Below are positions 17,110-24,292 of a DNA stretch of 64,000 nt, in pieces. How positions within the stretch are numbered: position 1 is the first letter of the stretch; each line of letters opens with the position of its first letter. Position numbers and translations under genes: made by a program. Below the pieces are notes generated by a model. It was given only the letters and a program-made list of their open reading frames with translations, ran no database searches and was not told where the DNA came from. Source of the DNA: Corynebacterium striatum ATCC 6940 (GTDB lineage Bacteria > Actinomycetota > Actinomycetes > Mycobacteriales > Mycobacteriaceae); NCBI RefSeq assembly GCF_000159135.1, contig NZ_GG667526.1:1-64000 (forward strand), written 5' to 3'.

Positions 17110-18222
17110 CTAGACGGATACCCCAATCCAGACCGGCTCCGGCACGAGCTCCACGCCGAAGCGCTTGGCGACGCCCGCGCGAATCTCGCGCGCCAACGCC
17201 ACCACATCGGCAGCCGTCGCGGTCCCGCGGTTGGTCAGCGCGAGGGTATGCTTCGTGGACAAGGTAGCCGGACCAGCACCTGGATAGCCCTTTGCGAACC
17301 CGGCGCGCTCGATGAGCCAGGCGGCCGAGAGCTTTATTTCCTCGCCGTCCGAGCCTGCGTGGACTGCGTGGCGCGGCATGCGGTCTGCGTCCTCGGCGCC
17401 GCGTTCAGTGCGCACGATTTCCTGGATTCTATCGGCAACCGCAGATTCCACGATGGGGTTAGTGAAGAAGGAGCCGGCGGACCAGGTGTCGTGGTCGGCG
17501 TCGTCAAGCACCATGCCCTTGGACCGACGCAGCGAAAGGACCTGCTCGCGGACCTCAGCCACGGGCCGGCGCTCGCCTGGGGTCTGCGTGAGCTGGCCAA
17601 AGCGCAACGGCTTGGACAGGCCATCGGTGGTCAGCTGCAGCTCGATGGCCAGCACCACGCCGCGGCCGGTGAACTTCAGGTTGGAGTAGCGATACGCCAG
17701 CTCCAGCGCCGCGGCGAGCACCCAGGAGGCCTCGCCGGTCGCGCGATCGTAGAGGTAGACCTGCGTGAGGACGTCGGAGATCTCGGCGCCATACGCGCCC
17801 ACGTTCTGGACCGGAACGGCACCGGCGTCGCCCGGAATGCCGGACAGGCACTCGATGCCGCCCAGGCCGCATTCCACGGTCATCGAAACGACGTCGTCCC
17901 AAGTAGCGCCTGCATCCGCGCGGACCAAACCGCTGGCCACGGAGACGTCGATATCGTCGAAGTCGAGGCGCACCACAACCTGCTCAAGCTCGCCCTCTGC
18001 GACCACGAGGTTTGAGCCGCCCCCGACAACGAGGTACGGGACTTCCTCGAGCACGCGCAGCGCCGCCACTGCAGCCTCCGCGGTCTCGCAGTGCACCGTG
18101 GCCCGCGGCGAGCCGCCAATGCGCAGGGTGGTCAGGTCCTTGAAAGTGGTCTCATGTTCCACCGTCACGCCCGTGATCTCTTGCAGCTTCTGGGTCATAA
18201 ATTCGTCAAGCACGTCTACCAA
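17110..18222 (-). CDS. murB: UDP-N-acetylmuramate dehydrogenase
   Basis: A 370-residue FAD enzyme that reduces UDP-GlcNAc-enolpyruvate to UDP-MurNAc with NADPH, in cytosolic peptidoglycan precursor synthesis. FAD-binding motifs TTLRIGGSP and VVGGGSNLVV, the type I middle part ECLSGIPGDAGAVPVQNVGAYG, and the C-terminal SAAWLIERAGFAKG are present; Ser in AGSFFTNP is the expected proton donor. The long form (about 370) is normal for actinobacteria. The start is uncertain: TTG 18222, GTG 18213 and ATG 18198 are in frame. It diverges from the DUF2505 gene by 15 bp. Confidence 0.94.
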   Translation of the reverse strand: MVDVLDEFMTQKLQEITGVTVEHETTFKDLTTLRIGGSPRATVHCETAEAAVAALRVLEEVPYLVVGGGSNLVVAEGELEQVVVRLDFDDIDVSVASGLVRADAGATWDDVVSMTVECGLGGIECLSGIPGDAGAVPVQNVGAYGAEISDVLTQVYLYDRATGEASWVLAAALELAYRYSNLKFTGRGVVLAIELQLTTDGLSKPLRFGQLTQTPGERRPVAEVREQVLSLRRSKGMVLDDADHDTWSAGSFFTNPIVESAVADRIQEIVRTERGAEDADRMPRHAVHAGSDGEEIKLSAAWLIERAGFAKGYPGAGPATLSTKHTLALTNRGTATAADVVALAREIRAGVAKRFGVELVPEPVWIGVSV

Positions 18223-18237
18223 GGTAGTCTGTAAAGC

Positions 18238-18729
18238 ATGTCAACCCGTAGCGAAAACACCGTAACGATCAATCAGCCCATCGAAAAGGTACACCAGGCG
18301 TTGCTCACGCAGGGTTACTGGGAGCACATTGTTGCTAACCTTTCTCCGGATCCGGGCCAGGTTCACGACTTCACCAACAACGTAGCCATCCTCTTCGAGG
18401 TGCTGCCAACCACCTTGCTGCCTGAAGCTGTCCGCGCCATGGTTTCCCAGGACCTCAAGGTCAAGCGCGTCGTCACCATCGGTGACCTCAACGGCAACGC
18501 TGCCGACGTCAAGTACACCGCTGACGTCAAGGGCACCCCTGTTGACTTCGGCGGCGACATCGCCCTGACCGGCGAGGGTGATACCACCACCCTGTCCTAC
18601 GTCAACGAAATCTCCGTGAAGATCCCGATGATGGGCGCTGCCATCGAGCCGAAGGTTGCCGATGCCCTAGGTGAGCTCTTCAATAACGAGGGCAAGCTGA
18701 CCGAGCAGTGGATCGCTGACAACCTCTAA
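18238..18729 (+). CDS. DUF2505 domain protein (START/Bet v 1-like fold)
   Basis: A 163-residue soluble protein of the actinobacterial DUF2505 family, which is related to the SRPBCC ligand-binding fold. It opens with ENTVTINQPIEKVHQALLTQGYW, the first strand and helix of that fold, and ends with an amphipathic helix (DALGELFNNEGKLTEQWI). There is no signal peptide or membrane segment. The ligand is unknown. It diverges from murB and is followed 18 bp later by a methyltransferase gene. A TAGTCT box just upstream suggests a leaderless mRNA. Confidence 0.8.
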   Translation: MSTRSENTVTINQPIEKVHQALLTQGYWEHIVANLSPDPGQVHDFTNNVAILFEVLPTTLLPEAVRAMVSQDLKVKRVVTIGDLNGNAADVKYTADVKGTPVDFGGDIALTGEGDTTTLSYVNEISVKIPMMGAAIEPKVADALGELFNNEGKLTEQWIADNL

Positions 18730-18747
18730 ACGCTACTTTTAACAGAA

Positions 18748-19560
18748 ATGGCCGATCACGCACATAACCTGCGCGCAAGCGCGAGTGCGGGTCGGCCTTT
18801 CGGCGTTATTACCCGCGGCACCACCAATCAAAACAGGCTTCGTCGCTGCGACAGGTGGGTCGCGGCGCACCCCGCCATCACGACTTTGCTGCGGTCCGTG
18901 GAGGAGCCGCTGGCTCTCGACGTCGGCTATGGCGCGTCCCATTTCACCACCGTGGAGTGGGCGGGCTGGCTGCGCCGGGTGAATCCGCACGTGCGGGTGA
19001 CCGGCCTAGAGATTGCGCCGGAGCGCGTGCTGCCGCCGCGCGACGGCGTGACGTTCGAGCTGGGTGGATTCGAGCTGGCGGGCTATCGTCCGCAGCTCGT
19101 TCGCGCGTTCAACGTGTTGCGCCAGTACGACGTCACCCAGGTTCCCGAGGCCTGGCACGAGGTGACGTCGCGGCTAGCCCCCGGCGGATTCTTCATCGAG
19201 GGCACCTGCGATGAGCTGGGTCGGCTTTCTACCTGGATTCTGTTAAACGCGGACGGGCCGCAGTCTCTAACGCTCTCGTGGGACCCGTTTGCTGTGGAGA
19301 AGCCTTCGGACTTGGCCGAACGCCTGCCCAAGGCGCTCATCCACCGCAATGTGCCAGGCGAGCCCATCCACGACCTTCTCAAGGAGGCTGACCGCGCCTG
19401 GGAGTACTCGGCGGGCTGGGCGCCGCATGGACCACGCGTGCGATGGCGCATGGCGCACCAATCGCTTATCGACGCCGGGCTTCCCCTCCACCCGATCCGG
19501 CGCCGACTTCGCGACAATGTTTTGAGCGTTGACTGGGAAGTCGTTGCGCCGAAGCTGTGA
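18748..19560 (+). CDS. Class I SAM-dependent methyltransferase
   Basis: A 270-residue protein with the methyltransferase motif I region LALDVGYGASHFTTVEW (near residues 50-66) and an acidic loop VTGLEIAPERV. The later part has RLAPGGFFIEGTCDELG, the typical motif VI-like strand. The substrate cannot be inferred. It probably forms a unit with the DUF2505 gene upstream and perhaps the DUF2993 gene 51 bp downstream. Confidence 0.8.
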   Translation: MADHAHNLRASASAGRPFGVITRGTTNQNRLRRCDRWVAAHPAITTLLRSVEEPLALDVGYGASHFTTVEWAGWLRRVNPHVRVTGLEIAPERVLPPRDGVTFELGGFELAGYRPQLVRAFNVLRQYDVTQVPEAWHEVTSRLAPGGFFIEGTCDELGRLSTWILLNADGPQSLTLSWDPFAVEKPSDLAERLPKALIHRNVPGEPIHDLLKEADRAWEYSAGWAPHGPRVRWRMAHQSLIDAGLPLHPIRRRLRDNVLSVDWEVVAPKL

Positions 19561-19611
19561 AGGCCCCACCCGCATTGGCCATCTGCCGCCACATGAGTAA
19601 CACTAGTAGGC

Positions 19612-20406
19612 ATGGCTAAAAAGAAGACTTCACTAGCATGGAAAATTCTCATCGGGGTGCTCGTCACATTCCTCATTCTCGTGTTGGTGGCGGAATTCGG
19701 CATGCGCTGGTTCATAGGAAACCAGATGAAAGACCAATTCGTGCAGGCAGCCAAGGACGAAGGCGTTGAGACTCAGGAGGAGCCGGACGTCAGCTTCGGC
19801 GCTACCCCGCTGGTGATTGGCATGCTGGGCGGCAAGCTCTCTGAGATGAACATGACCACGCCGTCCACGCTGAAGATCGAGGGCACCGAGATCAAGGGCC
19901 AGCCGGCCACCGATATCCACATCGAGGACATGACGCTCTCTGATGACCCGGTAGCCGGCTCGTTGCGTGCTTCGACCAAGGTTCCGGACGATTTCCTGCT
20001 GGCCACCTTCCAGAAGGCCATCGCGGAGAAGTCAGGTAGCGATCAGATAGCGAACCTAGCGGTCTCTGACATCACGGCTAACGACGCTGATAACGTCCTC
20101 AACGTCGAGTTCGCTAATGGCTTGGCTAACCTGGCGCTGGAGCCTGTCGCACGCGACGGCGGCCTGTCCATCAAGGCAAAGAACGCTTCCCTCCTCGGCT
20201 TTGAGTTGCCGCAGGAGGCTACCGGGGCCATCTCCTCTGCCTTGCAGGAGGGCATGAAGGACCAGTTCATTGGTGAGGGGCTTAGCCTCGAAGCAGTTGA
20301 CGTGGCAGACGGCGAGCTGGAAATGACCATCGTGGGCAAGGACGTTCCGATGAGCAAGCTGGGCGCTGTGACCGCGGGCGGCCAGAGCGCCCCCGCGCAG
20401 GGATAG
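19612..20406 (+). CDS. DUF2993 (LmeA-like) membrane-anchored lipid-binding protein
   Basis: A 264-residue protein with one N-terminal transmembrane anchor (about residues 9-30) after a KKK start and a long outside domain rich in short alternating strands, as in DUF2993/LmeA proteins. In mycobacteria LmeA binds phospholipids and supports lipomannan elongation; a similar role in the corynebacterial envelope is inferred. No cysteines or catalytic motif stand out. The stop codon lies eight bases before a triple 28-bp tandem repeat. Confidence 0.78.
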   Translation: MAKKKTSLAWKILIGVLVTFLILVLVAEFGMRWFIGNQMKDQFVQAAKDEGVETQEEPDVSFGATPLVIGMLGGKLSEMNMTTPSTLKIEGTEIKGQPATDIHIEDMTLSDDPVAGSLRASTKVPDDFLLATFQKAIAEKSGSDQIANLAVSDITANDADNVLNVEFANGLANLALEPVARDGGLSIKAKNASLLGFELPQEATGAISSALQEGMKDQFIGEGLSLEAVDVADGELEMTIVGKDVPMSKLGAVTAGGQSAPAQG

Positions 20407-20414
20407 CGAATCCG

Positions 20415-20498
20415 CGGCCTAAGCGGTAGGCCACACGAGAGCCGGCCTAAGCGGTAGGCCACACGAGAGCCGGCCTAAGCGGTAGGCCACACGAGAGC
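20415..20498. repeat. Three perfect tandem copies of a 28-bp unit
   Basis: The unit starts CGGCCTAAGCGGTAGGCC and ends ACACGAGAGC; copies begin at 20415, 20443 and 20471 with no differences. Each unit contains a GGCCTA/TAGGCC hairpin. The deoC-like gene's last codons and stop are made from the third copy, so the other two are extra copies of that gene's 3' end and terminator half. Identical copies suggest recent slippage. Confidence 0.92.
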
Positions 20499-20945
20499 CG
20501 GCAGTACACCTGCCGGCTCTCGTGCTATCTGGGTTTCGGCTTCAGCGAGGTGTTCCTGCGTGGCATAGATGAGCTTGTCAAAGCCCGCCTGGGCTGCCGC
20601 GCGTGCCGCGGCGGCCGCATGCTCGCTAGATGGGACGATGAGCCCCAATGCGACTGGCTGAGGGCAGGCCTCGCGCACGGTGATGAGATCGGTGAGGAGG
20701 GCGGTGGCGTCGCCAAGCAATGCATCAACTGCAACCCAAACCTCCGCCGCACCGGATTGCACCGCAAGGCGCGCCTCGGAGGCCTTGATGAGGCTGTGGT
20801 GGCGGCCGGTGGGATAGCCCGCCACGGTGGCTACGTGCGGCGCCTGTGCAGCGGCGAGCACGTGCGTGGGCGAGACGAGGAGGGCGCTGTCATTCTGCGC
20901 CGCTTCGCGTACATCTGCGATTGTTGCTTCAAGCAGGTTGCGCAT
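20475..20945 (-). CDS. DeoC-like aldolase-fold protein, probably not catalytic
   Basis: A 156-residue protein related to deoxyribose-phosphate aldolase: VATVAGYPTGRHHSLIKASE and AVQSGAAEVWVAVDALLGD match the DeoC strand-helix-strand pattern. It is much shorter than the usual 220-250 residues. The Asp of EVDxV is Trp here, and the Schiff-base Lys region (usually FxKTSTG) reads DKLIYATQ, so aldolase chemistry seems lost. The last residues, VWPTA, are encoded in a 28-bp tandem repeat. It starts 2 bp after the DUF2516 gene's stop, so they are co-transcribed. Confidence 0.7.
   Translation of the reverse strand: MRNLLEATIADVREAAQNDSALLVSPTHVLAAAQAPHVATVAGYPTGRHHSLIKASEARLAVQSGAAEVWVAVDALLGDATALLTDLITVREACPQPVALGLIVPSSEHAAAAARAAAQAGFDKLIYATQEHLAEAETQIAREPAGVLPALVWPTA
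20490..20524 (-). terminator. 15-bp perfect hairpin inside the 3' end of the deoC-like gene
   Basis: CACGAGAGCCGGCAG pairs perfectly with CTGCCGGCTCTCGTG across a 5-nt loop. The hairpin lies within coding sequence, just before the stop codon, and has no clear T-run on either strand. It may be a terminator-like or mRNA-protecting element that is read through by the gene; part of one arm belongs to the tandem repeat. Confidence 0.5.
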
Positions 20946-20947
20946 TT

Positions 20948-21238
20948 TTAATAGCTGTAGTCGCCGTTGATGATGGCCTTGAGCTGGGGGCGGACATCAA
21001 ACCAGTACACGCCGGTGACCACGGCGCCGATCCACTCGATGAACGGCAAGTGCAGGTTCATCGCCACTGCGGAGCCCACCAGCAGGCCCACCCACGTCCA
21101 CTTGCCCTGGCGGTCTCCGGCACGGAATGCGTCTTCGCGGGTCGTGGCGGCCACGACGGCGCCCACGATCGCGAAGATTGAAACGGCCATGAAGATCCAG
21201 TGCTCCATGTTTGCGAGAATATAATATGCAGTGTTCAT
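20948..21238 (-). CDS. DUF2516 family small membrane protein
   Basis: A 96-residue protein with three hydrophobic helices (about 11-32, 47-65, 67-80) separated by charged loops, matching the actinobacterial DUF2516 family. Function unknown. It is followed closely by the deoC-like gene on the same strand and lies just downstream of the acidic cytosolic protein gene, so the three probably share transcripts. A GC-clamped start ATG 21238 follows a weak purine stretch. Confidence 0.75.
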   Translation of the reverse strand: MNTAYYILANMEHWIFMAVSIFAIVGAVVAATTREDAFRAGDRQGKWTWVGLLVGSAVAMNLHLPFIEWIGAVVTGVYWFDVRPQLKAIINGDYSY

Positions 21239-21251
21239 ACGTTAGAACAGT

Positions 21252-21713
21252 CTAGCTGGCGGAACCGAAGGGGTTGGAATTGTCGTCGTCGACGACCTCA
21301 CCTTCGACGATGTTTTCATCCAGCGGAGCCTGCGGCGCAGTCTCGGCGGCCTTCTTTGGGGTGGCGCGCTTTTCCTTCGCATTGGAGATAGCCTCGGCCA
21401 CGCCCTCGCGGCCTTCTTCAAAGGCGGCGGTGACGTCCTGACGGGCGCGCGCGAAGGACTCGGATTCGAAGGTCTCAGCTGCGGCGCTAACGACGGTCTC
21501 GCCCAGCTCGCGGACGGTTTCGGTCAACTTATCGATGAAGGGCTTCTCCCCCTCTGCGGAGCTTGGCTCGTCGGCTGCGCGGGCGACGCGCTCGGCCTTC
21601 GCCTGCTGCGCCTGCTGCTGGCGCTCCTCCTTGAACCGGTTGCCAAAGTTCTTTGCCACCTCAGCGCTGGAGGCACCGGCGGTTTTCAGTGAGTCGAGAA
21701 ATGAGTTATCCAT
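21252..21713 (-). CDS. Acidic, Ala/Glu-rich hypothetical protein
   Basis: A 153-residue soluble protein with long charged helices, probably a coiled coil at about residues 20-45 (EERQQQAQQAKAERVARAAD), and an amphipathic middle (TETVRELGETVVSAAAETFE). The C-terminal tail is acidic (EGEVVDDDNSNPF). No catalytic motif or signal peptide. The ATG follows a strong GGAGAACTCC. I recognise it only as a typical corynebacterial conserved hypothetical. Confidence 0.65.
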   Translation of the reverse strand: MDNSFLDSLKTAGASSAEVAKNFGNRFKEERQQQAQQAKAERVARAADEPSSAEGEKPFIDKLTETVRELGETVVSAAAETFESESFARARQDVTAAFEEGREGVAEAISNAKEKRATPKKAAETAPQAPLDENIVEGEVVDDDNSNPFGSAS

Positions 21714-21734
21714 GGAGTTCTCCTTCTAAGGCCC

Positions 21735-23021
21735 TTAGGCTCCAAAAACTAGATGGTTGACGGTATAGATAACCAATCCTGCCAGTGTTCCCACAACCGT
21801 GCCATTGAGGCGGATGAATTGCAGGTCTTTTCCTACCAAAAGCTCAATGTTTTCGGAGGCTTCCGTGGCGTCCCAGCGCTTGATGGTCTCCGGGATGATG
21901 CTGATGATGTCGCCGGCGAAGTTCTCGGCGGCCCAGCGCGCGGCCTTGTCCACGATGTCATTGGCCTGCTGCAAAAACTTCGGGTCCGTTTGCACGCGCG
22001 TGCCGAAACGCTGGGCTTCGGTGGCGATCTTCGTGCGCAAGAAGGACTCGGGATCCGCAGCCTGCTTGGCGACGCCGCTCCTAAAGGCCTCCCACGCCGC
22101 CCCCGGCATGGCTTGGATCTGCTCGGAGCTCATCATCTCTTGCTTGATGCCTTCGACACGAGCGACCATCTCGGGATCGTCTTGGAGCTTCTGCGCGAAC
22201 AGAGCGAGGTTGCGGCGGATAGCTTGGCGCACATCGTGGTTCTTGTCGTACTTGACCTCGGAGGCCCACTCGACGATGGCCACATAGACCTTGTCGCCTG
22301 CCATGCCGCGGGCAAAACGAGGCAGCCAGGCGGGCATCTTTTCATCGACGAGCTCGATGACGGCATCCTCCATGGTCAGTACTTTGCCATGGGCCCAGTC
22401 GATGAGGTCGTCGACAAGCGGCTCTGCTTTGCCATCGGCGATGTAGCCCTCGAGCAAACGCCCGACCGGCGGACCCCATTCGGGCTCCATCAATCGGTCG
22501 AGGATCTGGGTGCGGATGAGTTCCTCGGCCTCGGCGGGGTCAAAGCTGTTGACGGCGCGGGAGGCCACGTCTGCGGCCTTGTGCGCGGCGAGCTCCGCGT
22601 TGCGCGGCTGGGCCAGCCAGGCGCCGGCCTTCTCGGGGATGTTGTTCTCCGAGATCTTCGCCGAGAGCGCATCCGGGGTGAGGAACTGTTCCTCTACGAA
22701 GGTGCTCAGTGCCTCGCCTACCTGGTCCTTCTTCCTGGGGATCAGCGCGGTGTGCGGGATCGGGATGCCCATGGGGTGGCGGAAGATGGCGGTAACCGCG
22801 AACCAGTCCGCGAGGCCGCCGACCATGCCAGCCTCGGCGCCCGCGCGCACATAGCCCACCCACGTCGGGGCGTCGGGGTTGTGGTGCTGCCACCAGGAGC
22901 ACGCGAAGAAGATGACTGCGGCGAGGATGAGCAGGCCGGTGACGCCCCACTGGTACTTGCGCAGGGTGCGGCGGCGCTCGGCGACGTCGGCTGGGTTGGG
23001 GCCTGGGACGGCGATGGTCAT
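21735..23021 (-). CDS. DUF445 family membrane protein
   Basis: A 428-residue protein with a transmembrane segment near residues 29-47, a second hydrophobic stretch containing GGLADWFAVTAIFRHPMGIP (the DUF445 hallmark), a long helical cytosolic or periplasmic region, and a last transmembrane helix (LNGTVVGTLAGLVIYTVNHL). Function unknown; the family is linked to envelope organisation in several bacteria. The ATG has AGGAGTACCA upstream. A 13-bp direct repeat occurs just before this. Confidence 0.85.
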   Translation of the reverse strand: MTIAVPGPNPADVAERRRTLRKYQWGVTGLLILAAVIFFACSWWQHHNPDAPTWVGYVRAGAEAGMVGGLADWFAVTAIFRHPMGIPIPHTALIPRKKDQVGEALSTFVEEQFLTPDALSAKISENNIPEKAGAWLAQPRNAELAAHKAADVASRAVNSFDPAEAEELIRTQILDRLMEPEWGPPVGRLLEGYIADGKAEPLVDDLIDWAHGKVLTMEDAVIELVDEKMPAWLPRFARGMAGDKVYVAIVEWASEVKYDKNHDVRQAIRRNLALFAQKLQDDPEMVARVEGIKQEMMSSEQIQAMPGAAWEAFRSGVAKQAADPESFLRTKIATEAQRFGTRVQTDPKFLQQANDIVDKAARWAAENFAGDIISIIPETIKRWDATEASENIELLVGKDLQFIRLNGTVVGTLAGLVIYTVNHLVFGA

Positions 23022-23039
23022 TGGTACTCCTTGGTCGAA

Positions 23040-23076
23040 CCTAGAGACTAACCCTGTTATGTCCCTAGAGACTAAC
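23040..23076 (-). repeat. Pair of 13-bp direct repeats before the DUF445 gene
   Basis: CCTAGAGACTAAC occurs at 23040-23052 and again at 23064-23076, with starts 24 bp apart. They fill the likely promoter region of the DUF445 gene (start 23021) and could be two sites of one regulator. No known motif is recognised. Confidence 0.45.
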
Positions 23077-23079
23077 GAA

Positions 23080-23107
23080 GCCCCCGCGCCACGAGGGCTG
23101 CGGGGGC
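23080..23107 (-). terminator. Terminator of the sdhCAB operon
   Basis: GCCCCCGC (23080-23087) pairs with GCGGGGGC (23100-23107) over a 12-nt loop. On the minus strand TTCGTT follows. It lies 17 bp after the stop of the last gene of the sdh cluster, where a terminator is expected. Confidence 0.6.
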
Positions 23108-23123
23108 GTCCGATGCACAGAAA

Positions 23124-23495
23124 CTAGTTGATACGACCGGTCTCAGAACGATACTGACGGTAGTAACGACGACCGTAGTGGATGAGACCAACGCAAGCGA
23201 CAGCCATGACAACGAGCAGGGCAGCACCGACGATGATGGAAATCTGGGAGCTCTCCTGGCCCACGCCGTACTGGAAGGCACCAGCGCCGAGGCCCCAAAT
23301 CAGGGTGCCGGCTGCCGGCAGCAGAGAAAGGATCAGGCCCATGCCTACCCAGGTGGAGGTGCGCAGCAAAGAAGAGTGCGGTGCGCCGAAGGATACTGGG
23401 TCGTATCCCTCAATGTAAGAGTCCTGGATCTTGCCGGAGAACTCCGGGTAGGTCTCACTTGCGTGATCAGCAACTGCATGGGTGTTGTCGCTCAT
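23124..23495 (-). CDS. Small membrane protein downstream of sdhB
   Basis: A 123-residue protein with an N-terminal soluble part and two transmembrane helices (about 47-68 and 85-106) followed by a basic tail (HYGRRYYRQYRSETG). The same kind of small membrane gene follows sdhB in Corynebacterium glutamicum, so it is probably part of the sdhCAB transcription unit. Whether it serves the succinate:menaquinone oxidoreductase complex is not known; the conserved position makes that reasonable. Confidence 0.75.
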   Translation of the reverse strand: MSDNTHAVADHASETYPEFSGKIQDSYIEGYDPVSFGAPHSSLLRTSTWVGMGLILSLLPAAGTLIWGLGAGAFQYGVGQESSQISIIVGAALLVVMAVACVGLIHYGRRYYRQYRSETGRIN

Positions 23496-23542
23496 GGCTG
23501 AAACTTTCTCTCGTTCCTGTTATTCCTGTGAATGACTATATC

Positions 23543-24292
23543 TTAGTCGTCCTTGCCGCGGAAAGCAGCACGTGCACGTTCGCGGGTAACCGCGGACACG
23601 GCGGTCAGTGGGACGCCTGCCGGGCAGACGTCAGCGCACTCACCGTAAAGGGAGCAGTGACCGAAGTTCTGCTCAAGGTCGTCGACCATGTTGCGGGCGC
23701 GGCGGCCACGCTCTTCCTTGCCCAGCGGCATGAGGGAGAGGTGAACCAGCTTGGCGCCCGTGAACAGGTGTGCTGCACCGTTCGGGCAAGATGCCACGCA
23801 GGCACCGCAGCCGATGCAGGCAGCGTGGTCGAGGGAGTACTCAGCGGTCTCGTGGTTGAGGTGCAGAGTATCTGCGTCCGGTGCGGTACCGGCGTCCATG
23901 GATACGTAGCCACCCTGCTCCATGACGTGGTCCAGCTTGGCGCGGTCCACGATCATGTCCTTGATGACGGGGTATGCAGCGGAACGGAATGGCTCCAGCT
24001 TGATGGTGTCGCCATCCTTGAACTGGAACAGGCGCTGCTGGCAGGCCGGGGTGTTCTGGCCAGGGCCGTGCGGACGGCCGTTAACCAGCAGACCACAGGT
24101 ACCACAGATGCCCTCACGGCAGTCAGAGGCAAATGCGAAAGGCTCGTTGCCAGCCTCGATCAGACCATCATTGACGTGGTCCAGCAGCTCCAGGATGGAC
24201 ATCTGCTCGGCGGCGTCAGCGACCTGAATGGTCTCGAACTTGCCTTCTTGCGTCGGTCCGGCTTGACGCCAGATCTCAAGTGTCAGTTTCAT
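23543..24292 (-). CDS. sdhB: Succinate dehydrogenase iron-sulfur subunit
   Basis: A 249-residue subunit that passes electrons from SdhA flavin to menaquinone through three clusters. [2Fe-2S] ligands are in CREGICGTCGLLVNG with a later Cys. Ligands of the [4Fe-4S] and [3Fe-4S] clusters are in CIGCGACVASCPNG and CSLYGECADVCPAG. Its start overlaps the sdhA stop by one base (24292), so translation is coupled. It acts on the inner face of the membrane in the citric acid cycle and respiratory chain. Confidence 0.96.
   Translation of the reverse strand: MKLTLEIWRQAGPTQEGKFETIQVADAAEQMSILELLDHVNDGLIEAGNEPFAFASDCREGICGTCGLLVNGRPHGPGQNTPACQQRLFQFKDGDTIKLEPFRSAAYPVIKDMIVDRAKLDHVMEQGGYVSMDAGTAPDADTLHLNHETAEYSLDHAACIGCGACVASCPNGAAHLFTGAKLVHLSLMPLGKEERGRRARNMVDDLEQNFGHCSLYGECADVCPAGVPLTAVSAVTRERARAAFRGKDD

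Noticed and set aside
20415-20524. CRISPR-like repeat array
   Set aside because: The three 28-bp units are directly adjacent, without spacers, and the last overlaps a coding end. It is a tandem duplication.
21753-23051. 432-codon open frame opposite the DUF445 gene
   Set aside because: Antisense shadow of equal length; the minus-strand product matches DUF445.
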